NCBI GenBank assembly: GCA_916700875.1
Contig: CAKAKS010000013.1
Coordinates: 13,292,596 to 13,356,595, forward strand
Direction of reading: 5' to 3'
Source: Sebastes aleutianus
Taxonomy: Eukaryota; Chordata; Actinopteri; Perciformes; Sebastidae
DNA length: 64,000 nt
Below the pieces are notes generated by a model. The model was not told the DNA's origin, made no database searches, and saw only the letters and a program-made list of their open reading frames with translations. This document shows positions 1-10,727 of the stretch, piece by piece. Every line of letters starts with the position of its first letter. Position 1 is the stretch's first letter. Made by a program: the position numbers and the translations under genes.

Positions 1-388
1 GCCCCGCCCCCTCTGCTGCACAGAGCGCTGGTCGCTTGTTTATTCAAAGTTTAATGATATTGAACGCACGTCCAAATTGCACCAAATTTGACAATGCACC
101 TCCTTGGGTCCCCAGCAATACACCCACCAAGTGTGAAGTTGAGTGGATGATAGTGTTGTTACGATACCAAAATTCTGGCTTCGATAAGATACCCTGCCTA
201 AATATCTCGATACCAATACTGAAACGATACCACGGCAAAAATCTAAAACATCAGGAAAAGTAATGGAATAATAGATGACAGTACATGGAAAAAAAATGTA
301 ATTAAAATATTTTTTTTATTAATTAAAAATGCTTAAATGTAACAACTTATTCATTCAAAAAATTAAATGGTATGCATAATCGGATGTC
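1..388. other. Gene-free, diverged repeat-like flank
   Basis: No gene is supported here. Around 165-235 there are scattered GATACC/CGATACC motifs of the kind seen in old degenerate teleost repeats, followed by an AT-rich stretch from about 285. The short open frames are chance. The last 8 bases before 397 (CCCTATAC, 389-396) form the left target-site duplication of the neighbouring hAT element. Confidence 0.35.
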
Positions 389-396
389 CCCTATAC

Positions 397-1571
397 CAGG
401 GGTTCTCAACCTTTTGCAACTGAAGGCCCACTTGTGATTGTCAAAACATTTCCGAGGACCACCTTCCCAAATAAATGAGTAAAAAACCTAACATGTTTAT
501 ACAACAAATAATAAACTGGGCTGTAGATATGTGTTATGCCACTGTCAGCTGTAATGACCAAAATACATATTCTGCTTACCCTCAGTGAGACACTTGGGCT
601 TGCCTTTATTCCTTCCAGAAGTTGGCATTCGATGTCATCACTCATGTCAATAATTCTTCTGCTCACGGTGTCATTGGAGAGGGGTATTGACTGAATTTTG
701 GTTGCAGCGGCTTCCCCCAGTAACTCTCGACACATATCCACAGCGCTTGGCAAAATAAGCTCCTCTGCAATCGTAAAGGGTTTCTTGCTACGAGCTACAC
801 GAGCAGCAACCATATAGCTAGCTTTCAAAGTGGCTTTTGACTGAGTTGTTAATGTTGTGATGACTTTCTGTTGTGCCTGGAGCCCGTCTCTTTTCCTTAA
901 GAAATATTCTTTTGGCTTCTCGACGCATCCTGGGTGCTTTGTATTTAAGTGTCTCTGGAGCTTCGATGGGTTTAGCACCTCATTTGACAAGATTTCACCA
1001 CATTCAACACATTGTGCCTTGGGCTCAGCATCACTGCCTGCCATTACGAATCCAAATTTAATGTATTCAGGGTCATATTTCCTCACCACACGCTTCGGAG
1101 CTTTTACTGGCGCAGGGTTGTCTCCCACATCACTTTTTCGCTTTAAAAACCGATCCATTTTGTCTCACTGCATCCGAGAACGTTAGCTAGCTAACAGTGG
1201 CAGACACGTTTGTCTCTATCTGATTTTTACACAAGGCCTATTGAAGGAGGTTGGGTCACACTTAATCATCGCGTCTTCGGGGTACCGCACATGCGCAGTA
1301 ATATCTGCTCTGCACTCGCCGAGATTGAGCCGATTGCAACGCACGACCGCAGCTCCAGTTACACTGCGCATGTGTTATACCCAATACAAGACCCGTGTCC
1401 GCCCGTGTCTCAGCCTCCTTCAATAGGCTTTGGTTTTACGGCAGTTGGCATCTTACCTCCTTTAGGTTTTACCTGTTCACTTTGCTAAATAATAATAAAA
1501 AAATAATCTAGTACCACTGCCTCCGCAGCCCACTAGATGGCGCTCTGAGGCCCACTGGTGGAGAATGGCTG
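397..1571 (-). mobile_element. hAT element with internal deletion and 8-bp target-site duplication
   Basis: The element starts CAGGGGTTCTCAACC at 397 and ends with the imperfect inverted copy GGTGGAGAATGGCTG at 1571. It is flanked on both sides by the exact 8-bp repeat CCCTATAC (389-396 and 1572-1579). An 8-bp duplication and CAGGG...CCCTG-type ends are hallmarks of the hAT superfamily. At 1175 bp it is far too short for a full hAT transposon. It keeps the transposase N-terminus on the - strand and then jumps to terminal noncoding sequence, so it is a deletion derivative that would need a transposase from elsewhere. Related copies lie at 9128-9800, about 6490-6788 and 11514-11698. Confidence 0.88.
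406..1158 (-). pseudogene. Truncated hAT transposase, BED zinc-finger N-terminus
   Basis: This is an open frame of 250 codons on the - strand, starting at 1158. The product resembles the N-terminus of ZBED5/FAM200-like hAT transposases. After a basic start (residues 1-27) comes a BED-type zinc finger with C50, C53, H70 and H75, the DNA-binding part of the family, then a helical stretch to about residue 190. Beyond that the frame runs into the element's terminal sequence, and no DDE catalytic core or dimerisation domain follows. It cannot encode an active transposase, although a DNA-binding fragment could in principle be made. The same coding start is repeated in remnants near 6537-6630 and 9546-9640. 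The domain call rests on the finger spacing and resemblance. Confidence 0.75.
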
Positions 1572-1583
1572 CCCTATACCTAA

Positions 1584-2234
1584 AGGGACTGTTTGTAACT
1601 TCTTAGACGTATAAATCACCCGGGTCGGTTTCCCATGCATGATCGCATATGCGCGCTCGCGTGTGGCCGGAGTCTCTGCTGTACTCTGCTCCTCTGCCTG
1701 CTTGCCTTCACTCACACACCGCGCGCGTTCTCGCTGTCTCGCTGTCTCGCTCCACCTCTACACGTGCATGCGCGCACACTCCACACTGCAGAAGAGTTAG
1801 TTTAGCTCTGAGAATATCTAGTGAATGTACAGTGGACGTTTGTGCAGAAATAACTGCTGCAGCTCCTCCAGACCAACAGAGGTTTCCGTATCTTGTGAAG
1901 TGACGGGGCTCCGCAGCGAGTAACGTTATCGTCTCCCACCGGGTGCCGGTGTCTCGGGACACCGGTCGGGGGGCTGAAGCAGGAAAAGCCAACACTAGGA
2001 TCAGCAGTGATTCATGGAGAGACCTCCGTCTGGTCAGCTAACATTACTGCCAAGCAGGTGAAATATAGAGTGATATTGTGGTTTTAGCTGACGTGTGTCG
2101 CCTCACTGTTTTGAGCGATGCTCGTTCATGTCTATTTAGAGTGAGCAAGCGCGAGCCCGACGCTGACTTTTGTTTACTTAACAGCCACAGGTGTCGCTGT
2201 TAACAAACATTTCTGAATCTTACAAACAGTCCCT
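1584..2234. mobile_element. TTAA-type non-autonomous element, family C copy 1
   Basis: The left end is AGGGACTGTTTGTAACTTC and the right end is TTACAAACAGTCCCT, an inverted repeat. The right flank is TTAA (2235-2238). The left flank is CTAA, probably a mutated TTAA. Two other copies are at 28207-28904 and 48114-48844. The interior is GC-richer than its surroundings and carries no transposase. The superfamily is probably piggyBac or Kolobok, both of which use TTAA; I cannot separate them from the ends alone. Confidence 0.75.
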
Positions 2235-2238
2235 TTAA

Positions 2239-2687
2239 GTTATTTTTATAATTCACACATATTTACATTTCATCTGTATTCTTATTTCTATTTTTCTTAT
2301 AGCTTATCAATGTTTTTTTATATATATTTTTATTCTTAAATGGAACAATTGTAATTTCCCCCAAGGATCAATAAAGTATTTCTGATTTTGATATTATTTA
2401 TTAAACAGCGTTTAAACGTTTTTCTTTTTAAACAGCGCCCCCGTCAGTGCATTAGTAACAGTTTAGGCAGAGAGTGTTATAGCAGCACGGAATACGACGA
2501 GGGGCTTCCAAAACCAAAACCTAGAAAACGATAATAAATTCAGATGAAGTTCTGAAAAGTTGATGAGAGAAAAGCTGCTAAAATCAGGAAGACACCACAG
2601 TAACTGTAGAAAGAGCTGTGTTGTGTTGAAGTGGTGCGAAGAGAGAGAAGAGTCACTCTCACCAGACTGCTTTTCCTCTCCGTCCAT
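2239..2687. other. Gene-free AT-rich stretch with a retroelement-like tail
   Basis: No gene is seen. At about 2345-2395 there is a motif of the form TTTCCCCCAAGGATCAATAAAG, typical of LINE 3' ends in fish. Similar tails occur near 39690-39725 and 20686-20720. The rest looks like unique intergenic or intronic DNA. Confidence 0.3.
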
Positions 2688-2752
2688 TTCACGTCACAGA
2701 GACACACGGTAAAATAATACTTTAACGCATTACAGAGACACACGGTAAAATA

Positions 2753-3140
2753 AGATAAGATATTCCTTTATTAGTCCCGCAGTGGGGAAATTTGCAATAC
2801 TACTTAATAATACTTTAAAGGCAGGGTTGACGATGTTATCCAGTATACACTATTTGCTATATTGGTTGAAATGGTCTTTACACCCCGACAGCAATCCATT
2901 ACTTATGAGCTCTGAAAAAGGATTGGAAAAGAGCCGTCATCTGTAGCTGCTGTAATCCTTTAAAAAATCTACCAATGACTGCCTCGCGGTCCGCTTGGAA
3001 AGAACCAATCAGATGCCTCCCTCCCTCCCTGCTCGTACCTTACCCTTGGCGTGCACCAGCCTGAACTCAAAGCGCGTCGCTGCCGCACGTTTACTGGAGA
3101 ATTGAAGAGAAAACTCAGCCCTGCAGGTGCACTACCGCGG
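2753..3140. mobile_element. Retro-tail plus truncated TTAA element interrupting a minisatellite
   Basis: 2753-2810 is a LINE-like 3' fragment (GATATTCCTTTATTAGTCCC). At 2815-2818 a TTAA is followed by AGGCAGGGTTGACGATG, the left end of another AGG-starting element. Its right end is missing. The 36-bp minisatellite resumes at 3141, so the right side was probably lost in a later deletion. Confidence 0.45.
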
Positions 3141-3700
3141 TTACAGAGACACACAGTAAAATAATACTTCAACACGTTACAGAGACGCACGGTAAAATAC
3201 ACCTTACAGAGATACGTTCAAATAATACTTTAACACGTTACAGAGACACACGGTAAAATAATACTTTAACACGTTACAGAGACACACAATAAAATAATAC
3301 TTTAACACGTTACAGCTACACACGGTAAAATTATATTTTACACGTCACAGAGACACATGGTAAAATACACGTTACAGAGACACTTTCAAATAATACTTTA
3401 ACACGTTACAGAGACACGGCAAAATACACATTACAGATACGCACTGTAAAATAATACTTCAACACGTTACAGAGACACGGTAAAATACACGTTACAGAGA
3501 CACGGTAAAATAATACTTTGACACGTTACAGAGACACACGGTAAAATAACACTTTAACACGTTACAGAGACATGGTAAAATAATACTTTAACATGTTACA
3601 GAGACATGGTAAAATAATATTTTAACACATTACAGAGATACACGTAAAATAATACTTTAACATGTTACAGAGTGACATGGTAAAATAATACTTTAACACA
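3141..3700. repeat. Minisatellite, about 36-bp unit
   Basis: Tandem copies of a unit built from CACGTTACAGAGACACACGG and TAAAATAATACTTTAA, with shorter variants in between, roughly 15 units. A detached block of the same repeat lies at about 2690-2752, so the array once ran through the element now at 2753-3140. Confidence 0.85.
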
Positions 3701-4528
3701 AGCTCTTTGGTGGATTATGTGTTTGGCGAGGGAGATGCTTAGACAGATTCAGAAAAAATGGAAATACACAGCTTCCACCAATAACAGCGGTCTGATGAAT
3801 ATGTAACAGCAGAATGGTAGAATTCAGACTTTTTAAGAGATCTTATACACATCAAAGATCAATGTTATGTTTTTAATGCTGATACACTGATATCATCTTT
3901 CTGAGGACATTATGTTGAAAATAATGCAACCTTATTGGTTCATTAATTGTGTTTGTGAGCTGCTCAGAAAAGAGTGTTAATGACAAAACATCATGCAGTC
4001 ATCAAAATATCTAATTATATGGACGTTTAATTATGTACAGGTCTAATATTATTACATGATTTGTTTAATTTCTCTACCGAATTTTCCCATTTATGGACGT
4101 GAACCTTACAGCAGTAGGTAGCTAGCAAATAGAGGTCATCTTTATCAACTGTATTATTATTACTTATTCACTGAGTTTTAAAAATGCTTTTCTAATCAAG
4201 AAGGCCTCATGCATTGTGGAGACAGACCTGGGATCAGATCACACTGACAGACTGGACATTATGGAAGCCTCAATGTAACTACATTTTCTCTCTCTTCACC
4301 TGCAAGATTAGAGAAAAACAGAGATTAAAAGTCTGCAGGTTTGAGAGAGAGTGATGAGAATTATATTTTCATGTCAAACAGTGAGATAAGATTAACTGAA
4401 TGCTGATGTGAAAAGCAAATATGAATCAAGTATATATCGAACTGTTTAGTCATCAAATGCATGAAGTCAATATAAACTGTCCTCTTTCATAATAACATAT
4501 TTTGTTTATATTTTTTGTGTCATGACAG
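3701..4528. other. Gene-free stretch upstream of the first LRR exon
   Basis: No conserved coding segment or recognisable repeat end is seen. It is moderately AT-rich and ends in a pyrimidine-rich acceptor (TTTTTTGTGTCATGACAG) for the LRR exon at 4529. If the NLR gene is real, this is intron. Confidence 0.4.
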
Positions 4529-4702
4529 ACTTTCTAAATGTGGACTCTCAGATACTCACTGTGAAATTGTGGCCTCAGCTCTGAAGTCCAACCCCTCCCA
4601 TCTGAGACAGGTTAACCTGAGTGACAACTACCTGCAGGATTCAGGAGTGAAGCTGCTGTCTGATGGACTGGAGAGTCCAAACTGTAGACTGGAGACTCTG
4701 AG
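4529..4702 (+). CDS. NLR-family LRR exon 1 (174 nt)
   Basis: An internal exon between an AG acceptor and a GTCAGT donor. It encodes 58 residues, two ribonuclease-inhibitor-type leucine-rich repeats (LRQVNLSDNYLQDSGVKLL), the sensor-side module of fish NLRC3-like proteins. It begins with the third base of a codon and ends after the second (phase 2-2), so it can join to any of the other four LRR exons here in frame. The open frame is intact. It is the most diverged of the five, for example THCEIVAS in place of EITCASLAS. No NACHT or B30.2 exon is found nearby, so the parent gene is incomplete in this window. Confidence 0.75.
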
Positions 4703-4779
4703 GTCAGTTCACTGACTGTAGCTTATGTAGTTTGTACACACACTCTCTATTCAATTCAATTCAATTCAAATCACTTTAT

Positions 4780-5110
4780 TGACAATATTTCTGACCAAAT
4801 ACCTTGATATCGATATTGCGACGATATTTAAGGATTCACCATTGGTGCTTTCACAAAATATTTACAAATTACATTTTTGAAAAATAATCATCAGTAATGT
4901 GGATCTCATGATTAAGTGTAAATGACAAATAATAGAACAGCTAGAAGAGTCTGGTAAGTTCAGAACATGACATCACTTTATTGAAATGTAGCCTTTAAAA
5001 CCAGGAAAAGACAACACTTATACCATATCACAATATTACGATATCAAAAATCTAAGATGATATCTCGTCTCATATCACGATATCAATATAATATGGATAT
5101 ATTGCCGAGC
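4780..5110. repeat. Diverged repeat rich in GATATC motifs
   Basis: Inverted GATATCGATATT / ATATCACGATATC motifs at both ends suggest an old DNA-transposon relic. A similar sequence lies at about 24480-24815. I could not fix exact ends or a target-site duplication. Confidence 0.35.
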
Positions 5111-5226
5111 CTTAGTATGTCTCCAATAAGTATGTTGTGTTTGACAGTTTCCTTGTTGAGCTGCAGGAGGATTAATAACACAAAGAGGGAATTTGGTACT
5201 AAACAGTCTGTAACTTTGGTAAACAC

Positions 5227-6326
5227 TAGGGGTGGGAAAAAAAATCGATTCACCTATGTATCGCAATTTTTTTTTTACGATTTTGAAATAGATTTTTTAA
5301 TGCCAGAATCGATATGTTTGTTCCATTTGAGTCTATGTGGAGGTAGAAGGAAGTTACTGCTTTTATTGTTGTAGTCTGAGTAACGTGACGTCATATCCCT
5401 TCCGTATCCGTCAACCAACACAAACCGCAGCGAGCCGAAATGAGAAAGTAGAAAACGGCAGAGGGTCCACGTGGATACGACCTGCACCCTCCCATTTTAA
5501 ATCAAAAGTGGTGAACACTACACATCCAGAAAAGTATGGAAACACTTTGGGTTTCACACATTGCAGGAAAATCAGAGCTAGACATCACGGCTAAAGCTGC
5601 ATGCTAACTCTGTCATGGACAGGAAACGTTATCGTATTGCGGTAACGTGCGGTCAAGCCTGCCGTCACGCTCATCTCTGTGGTCAAATGGGCCGACGCTA
5701 CAACTGTAGAGCGCCCATATACTGACATTTATGTTAAATGCATTCAAACGGCCCCGATGGAGCTGAACATGGATGTATGAAGAGAACAGAGCTGACGGGA
5801 GAGCTAGAGACCACCTTGGAGAAGTTAGAGGAAGTAGACACGTGGGACTACATCCGGTTTTCAAAATAAGGTGTTAACAAAGGGAACTGTATATACAAAA
5901 TACATATATAAGAATAAGATTGATTGGATTATATTCACTAGAAGTATAAAACATTACATGTCACTTATAAATTAAAAAGAAAATACCACTAATATGTGAA
6001 GGAAATGTCTTTATTCTTTATATATTTGGGTTCCTGGATAAATTTTAATAAATAATTCCTGACAATGATTGATTTTTTTTACTTCAGGATATCTCTGACT
6101 ACATACTGTACATGCTGAAAATCAAACAGTTTTGCTGGATTAATTTTGAAATTTTCCAAAGTAAAAGTCCCTAGAAGTGTGCGATTCAACTTTTTCCCAT
6201 GGTGTAGTGTTAAAAAAGTTAACAAAATTAACAAAAAATTGCAAACTCAGATCACTTGTAGAATCGCAATACTTAAAAATCACAATACATATCGAATCGT
6301 GAGATAGTTGAATCGTCCCAGCCCTA
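5227..6326. mobile_element. hAT-like non-autonomous element with 8-bp duplication GTAAACAC
   Basis: The left end TAGGGGTGGG at 5227 and the right end TCGTCCCAGCCCTA at 6326 are imperfect inverted repeats. Both sides carry the exact 8-bp repeat GTAAACAC (5219-5226, 6327-6334). The interior of 1.1 kb has AATCGATT/AATCGTGAGATAG motifs near the ends and no transposase frame. Copies of its right end recur at about 8820-8912 and 11240-11300 inside later units of the NLR tandem duplication. Confidence 0.85.
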
Positions 6327-6334
6327 GTAAACAC

Positions 6335-7171
6335 CCACTTGATTTGTCAGACTCACATGGCTGAATCTTCATATTAGTTTCAGTTGAATTTATGAAGTAA
6401 TTACTAGGAGGCTCAGTAACGCTCCAAACTTACGCTAAATTTTGGCAAGTAAAAACTGGCCATGGGTACCCACAAGTCTCCCCCTTATAGACATACATGT
6501 CTCAGATGCAATGACACAAAATGGAACGTTTTGTAATGTTGGAGACAACCCTGCACCAGTAAAAGCTCCAAAGCGTGTGATGAGGAAATATGACCCTGAA
6601 TACTTTGGATTCATAATGGCAGGGAGTAATGGGTGAGGGTAAAAAGAATATTTATGTGGGTCATTACACCTGACGGTGGCATAACACATATGTATAGCCC
6701 AGTTTGTCATTTATTTGAGAAGGTAGTCCCCAGAATTTTTTTAATAATCAGAAGTGGGCCTCAAGTTACGAAAGGTTGAGAACCCCTGCTGTAAATGACA
6801 CAAACCTACTAAGATACCAGATACAGTAAGAAGAAGGCCATGTAATTAATGAAATAATGAAGTCCAACAAGTTTGATTTGATATTGATCCTCTAATTCCA
6901 GACTTGACTGAGAATGCATGCATGCAGCATGTTATAGATGTGTGTTGACATGAATAGGTGTATAAATGTTGTGGTGACATTTGGATGATGTCTGTAGAAG
7001 GCTGACATTATGATGATCCACAATAACACAATGACAAAGTCACTCTACTCATTTTAGGGCGAAAGCTCGTGGCTTAGGACATAGTAATGCTGAGCTACAC
7101 ATTTAAAACCTGAACACATCTGATTGGATTATAAAGTGATTTTTTATCTTCATCATTTATTCTTTATTCAG
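6335..7171. mobile_element. Duplicated NLR intron unit carrying a truncated hAT copy
   Basis: About 6490-6788 matches the right part of the hAT element at 9128-9800, including the transposase start fragment and the terminal GAGAACCCCTG. It is followed by the same CTGTAAAT flank (6789-6796). From 6797 to the exon the sequence is closely repeated upstream of the LRR exons at 10186, 16548 and 17289, so exon and intron were duplicated together after the hAT insertion. Confidence 0.65.
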
Positions 7172-7345
7172 ATTGAGTGACTGCAGTTTGTCAGAGATCA
7201 CCTGTGCTTCTCTGGCCTCAGCTCTGAAGTCCAACACCTCCCATCTGAGAGAGCTGGATCTGAATGGAAACATGCTGCAGGATTCAGGAGTGAAGCTATT
7301 GTGTGGTTTTCTGGAGAGTCCACACTGTAGACTGGAGAATCTGAG
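7172..7345 (+). CDS. NLR-family LRR exon 2 (174 nt)
   Basis: Same length and phase (2-2) as its four sister exons. The acceptor is TTATTCAG and the donor GTCAGACA. It encodes two LRRs with the typical cores SEITCASLASALKSNTSHL and LRELDLNGNMLQDSGVKLL. The frame is open. The intron on both sides is shared with the 10186 exon, which marks a recent tandem duplication. Confidence 0.78.
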
Positions 7346-7616
7346 GTCAGACACCATTTTTTACTTCTGTACTGAGATTAATATGACGGAAAGTTGTGGT
7401 GACAGTAAACTGCAGACATAAGGCTGATATTATACTGTTCCACACTGAGTATCTTAAAGCTGAAGTAGGCGAGATTAGCATGAGGCCTTCTTGATTAGAA
7501 AAGCATTTTTAAAACTGAAGCGGTCTTTTGAATCGGTGTCTTGAGGCTGGAACCAATCAGCTCCCTGGATCAATCTACACACCTACACCCAATCAGCTAC
7601 CTTGCCAAGCTTACCT

Positions 7617-8566
7617 GAGGCCTGTATTACAAAGCAGGATTTGCGGTTATCGAGGTATCTTCAGGGTTAACTCTGGGTTTTCCGTACTACGAAGCTGGTT
7701 CACTTCTTATTGAGGTAGATCTCCATGGTAACTTATGCTGAACGGCTAACCTGCTCCGCAGCAGGTTATGTTCCAGATAAGAGATCAACTCGTATAAAAC
7801 CACCTCCTACTGACCAATCAGAGCTCAGTGCGGTGATTGTATGATAATATTACACACATATAAAGAAATTTATGTCATAATCCAGACTAAAAACAACACA
7901 GTTTAAACTGACAAATACAGGAAGGACAGCTGACTTTATGTTGTGGGTGTTTACCGCTTTGAATTATATTTTTATATATATATATTTTTTTTACTTGTCC
8001 TTGAGTCCGTTTCACACCGTCAGAGAGGGGGACGCAGGTGAAAGGATGTTTAAATACTCATAGACGCCATTTGATACTCGTAGGTTAAAAAGAAGTGTAT
8101 TCCATTCATCTATTATACTTGTCAACACTATTTATATTTAGACAAGTACACTTTACTTTGAGTATTCCGTTAAATTAATAAGTCTGTTAATTTACGCATT
8201 CACACATCCGGAGTTTTTTCTTTTACCAGCTGTCCTTCCTGCATTTAGCAGCTTCAACTGTGTTACTTTTATCGCGATTAAGTGTTTAATTTTTTCGTAT
8301 TTGTCTAATATAGTTTACTGTTTGTTAAATGTGCCGCTCTGCCTGTCTGTGGACTTGTCCATGTCTGTGATTGGTCAGATGCTGCAAACACCTCCTCGTT
8401 CATGTGAACGCGCTCATAACGAGATTGGAAAACCCTGAGTTGACTTACCGAGTTGATAACCAGCTTCGTAGTACAGTTTAGCGAGATCTCGTTTGTTAGG
8501 GTAAGTGAAGCTGGATAACGAGAAGATACCCTAGGTATGTTGAACTCGCTTCGTAGTACAGGCCTC
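7617..8566. mobile_element. Inverted-repeat element, GAGGCCTGTA...TACAGGCCTC, copy 1
   Basis: A 950-bp element whose ends are inverted repeats of the form GAGGCCTGTA-TTACAAAGC and GCTTCGTAGTACAGGCCTC. A second copy is at 50213-51117. Further inside, GGTTATCGAGGTATCTTC is mirrored by GATAACGAGAAGATACC. No transposase is visible. The target duplication is not clear, so I leave the superfamily open. Confidence 0.75.
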
Positions 8567-9119
8567 TGCAGCTCATCACACACACACATCACACACATCT
8601 CAGAGAGAGAAAGAACAAAAGGACCCAGCACAGAGCACATTACAGCACATACACAGAATACAGAAATAAATGATCATACGACCTCGGGGTCGTAACACTA
8701 CATACATGCTGAAAATCAAACACTCTTACTGTTCTAATTTAGATATTTTCTAAAGTAAAAGTCCCTAGAAGTGTACAATTCAACTTTTTCCAATGGTTTA
8801 GTGTAAACAAAATTCACAATAAATTGCAAACTCAGATCACTTGTAGAATCGCAATACTTAAAAATCACAATACATATCGAATCGTGAGATAGTTGAATCG
8901 TCCCAGCCCTAGTAAACACCCACTTGATTTGTTGGACTAACATGGGTGAATCTTCATATTAGTTTCAGTTGAACTTATGAAGTCTTTTCTTACAGTGTAG
9001 TTGTGTTATGAAGGGACCACTTCACAGGAGGAATGATTACTGCCACCAATAACTCTTTTAATGTACATATGACATGTGGCTGCTGTTTATAGACACATTT
9101 GAACAAATGTGGACCTTTC
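8567..9119. other. NLR intron unit with the right end of the 5227-type hAT element
   Basis: A CA-rich segment (8575-8610) is followed from about 8700 to 8912 by sequence matching 6100-6326, the right end of the hAT element, and then by the same flank TAAACACCCACTTGATTTG. No gene is seen. Confidence 0.45.
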
Positions 9120-9127
9120 CTGTAAAT

Positions 9128-9800
9128 CAGCTATTCTCAACCACTAGGCCGGGGCCCACTGGTGGGCCTCAAAGCGCCAACTAGTGGGCTGCGTAGGTAC
9201 TGCCAAATGGTTAGATTAACCTGCTATTCTGTATTTCAGAGGTTGTAGCGGGCTCAGTTTTAGAGCTAGAGTGAAGATACTGGTATACTGGTATGAAACT
9301 AGAAAAACCTAAGGAATCCATTGGTACCAACCATGTCATATTAGCTTGTCGGGAAGGAGGCTCAGTAACGCTCCAAACTTATGTTAAATTTTGGCGAGTA
9401 AAAACTGGCATGGCCATTTTCAAAGGGGTCCCTTGACCTCTGACCTCAAGATATGTGAATGAAAATGGGTTTCATGGGTACCCACAAGTCTCCCCCTTAT
9501 AGACATACATGTCTCGGATGCAGTGACACAAAATAGAACGTTTTGTAATGTTGGAGACAACCCTGCACCAGCAAAAGCTCCAAAACGTGTGATGAGGAAA
9601 TATGACCCTGAATACTTTGGATTCATAATGGCAGGGAGTGATGGGTGAGGGTAAGCTGAATATTTATGTGGGTCATTACACCTGACGGTGGCCTAACACA
9701 TATTTACAGCCCAGTTTGTCATTTATTTGGGAAGGTAGTCCCCAGAATTTTTTTAACAATCAGAAGTGGGCCTCAAGTTACGAAAGGTTGAGAACCCCTG
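9128..9800. mobile_element. hAT non-autonomous element with 8-bp duplication CTGTAAAT
   Basis: Starts CAGCTATTCTCAACCA and ends GGTTGAGAACCCCTG. The exact 8-bp repeat CTGTAAAT stands on both sides (9120-9127 and 9801-9808). The interior includes a remnant of the BED-finger transposase start (about 9546-9640) and, at about 9358-9520, a block also found inverted inside the TAGGGCTGTC elements at 31137-31300 and 44597-44760. A copy of the empty target site survives at 15659-15666. Confidence 0.88.
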
Positions 9801-10185
9801 CTGTAAATGACATGAACCTACTAAGCTACCAGATACGGTAAGAAGAAGGCCATGTAATTAATGAAATAATGAAGTCCAACAAGTCTGATTTGATATTGAT
9901 CCTCTAATTCCAGACTTGACAATGCATGCATGCATGCATGCATGCAGCATGTTATAGATGTGTGTTGACATGAATAGGTGTATGAATGTTGTGGTGACAT
10001 TTAGATGATGTCTGTAGAAGGCTGACATTATGATGATTCACAATAACACAATGACAAAGTCACTCTACTCATTTTAGGGCGAAAGCTCGTGGATTAGGAC
10101 ATAGTAATGCTGAGCTACATATTTAAAACCTGTACACATCTGATCTGAAGTGATTTTTTATCTTCATCATTTATTCTTTATTCAG

Positions 10186-10359
10186 ATTGTGGAACTGCAG
10201 TTTGTCAGAGATCATCTGTGCTTCTCTGGCCTCAGCTCTGAAGTCCAACCCCTCCCATCTGAGAGAGCTACAGCTGAGCTCCAACAAGCTGCAGGATTCA
10301 GGAGTGAAGCCGCTGTGTGGTTTTCTGGAGAGTCCACACTGTAGACTGGAGACCCTGAG
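10186..10359 (+). CDS. NLR-family LRR exon 3 (174 nt)
   Basis: Acceptor TTATTCAG, donor GTCAGACA, phase 2-2, intact frame of 58 residues with two LRR cores (SEIICASLASALKSNPSHL, LRELQLSSNKLQDSGVKPL). The P in VKPL replaces the usual L and may weaken that repeat. It is close in sequence to the 7172 exon, with shared introns. Confidence 0.78.
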
Positions 10360-10471
10360 GTCAGACACCATTTTTTACTTCTGTTCTGAGATTAATATGA
10401 TGTGAAAGTTGTGGTGACACTAAACTGCTGACATAAGACTGATATTATACTGATCCACACTGAGTATCTTA

Positions 10472-10727
10472 AAGCTGAAGTAGGTGAGATTGGAGCAAAT
10501 ATGATTAAAAAAAGTTATTTTTATAAAACGTTTTTTATACCGTGACAGTAGTACATGAAACAGATAACCTGAAAAAAATCATGTGCCTCTGTGTCCTCCG
10601 GTACTCCTAACGGCATCTGCAAGATTTCACAACACCTGTTTCATGTACTACTGTCACGATATAGCGACCGTTTTATACAAATAACTGTTTTTAATCATAT
10701 TTGCTCCAATCTCGCCTACTTCAGGTT
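10472..10727. mobile_element. Foldback element with ~90-bp inverted arms
   Basis: The left arm (about 10472-10565, starting CTGAAGTAGGTGAGATTGG) and the right arm (about 10638-10727, ending CCAATCTCGCCTACTTCAG) are near-perfect reverse complements. They are separated by about 70 bp, and their inner ends carry GACAGTAGTACATGAAACAG and its complement. A solo fragment of the outer arm is at about 7450-7475. The transcript would form a long hairpin. Confidence 0.8.

Noticed and set aside
3141..3700. CRISPR-like spaced repeats
   Set aside because: The units are contiguous minisatellite copies without unique spacers, and the genome is eukaryotic.
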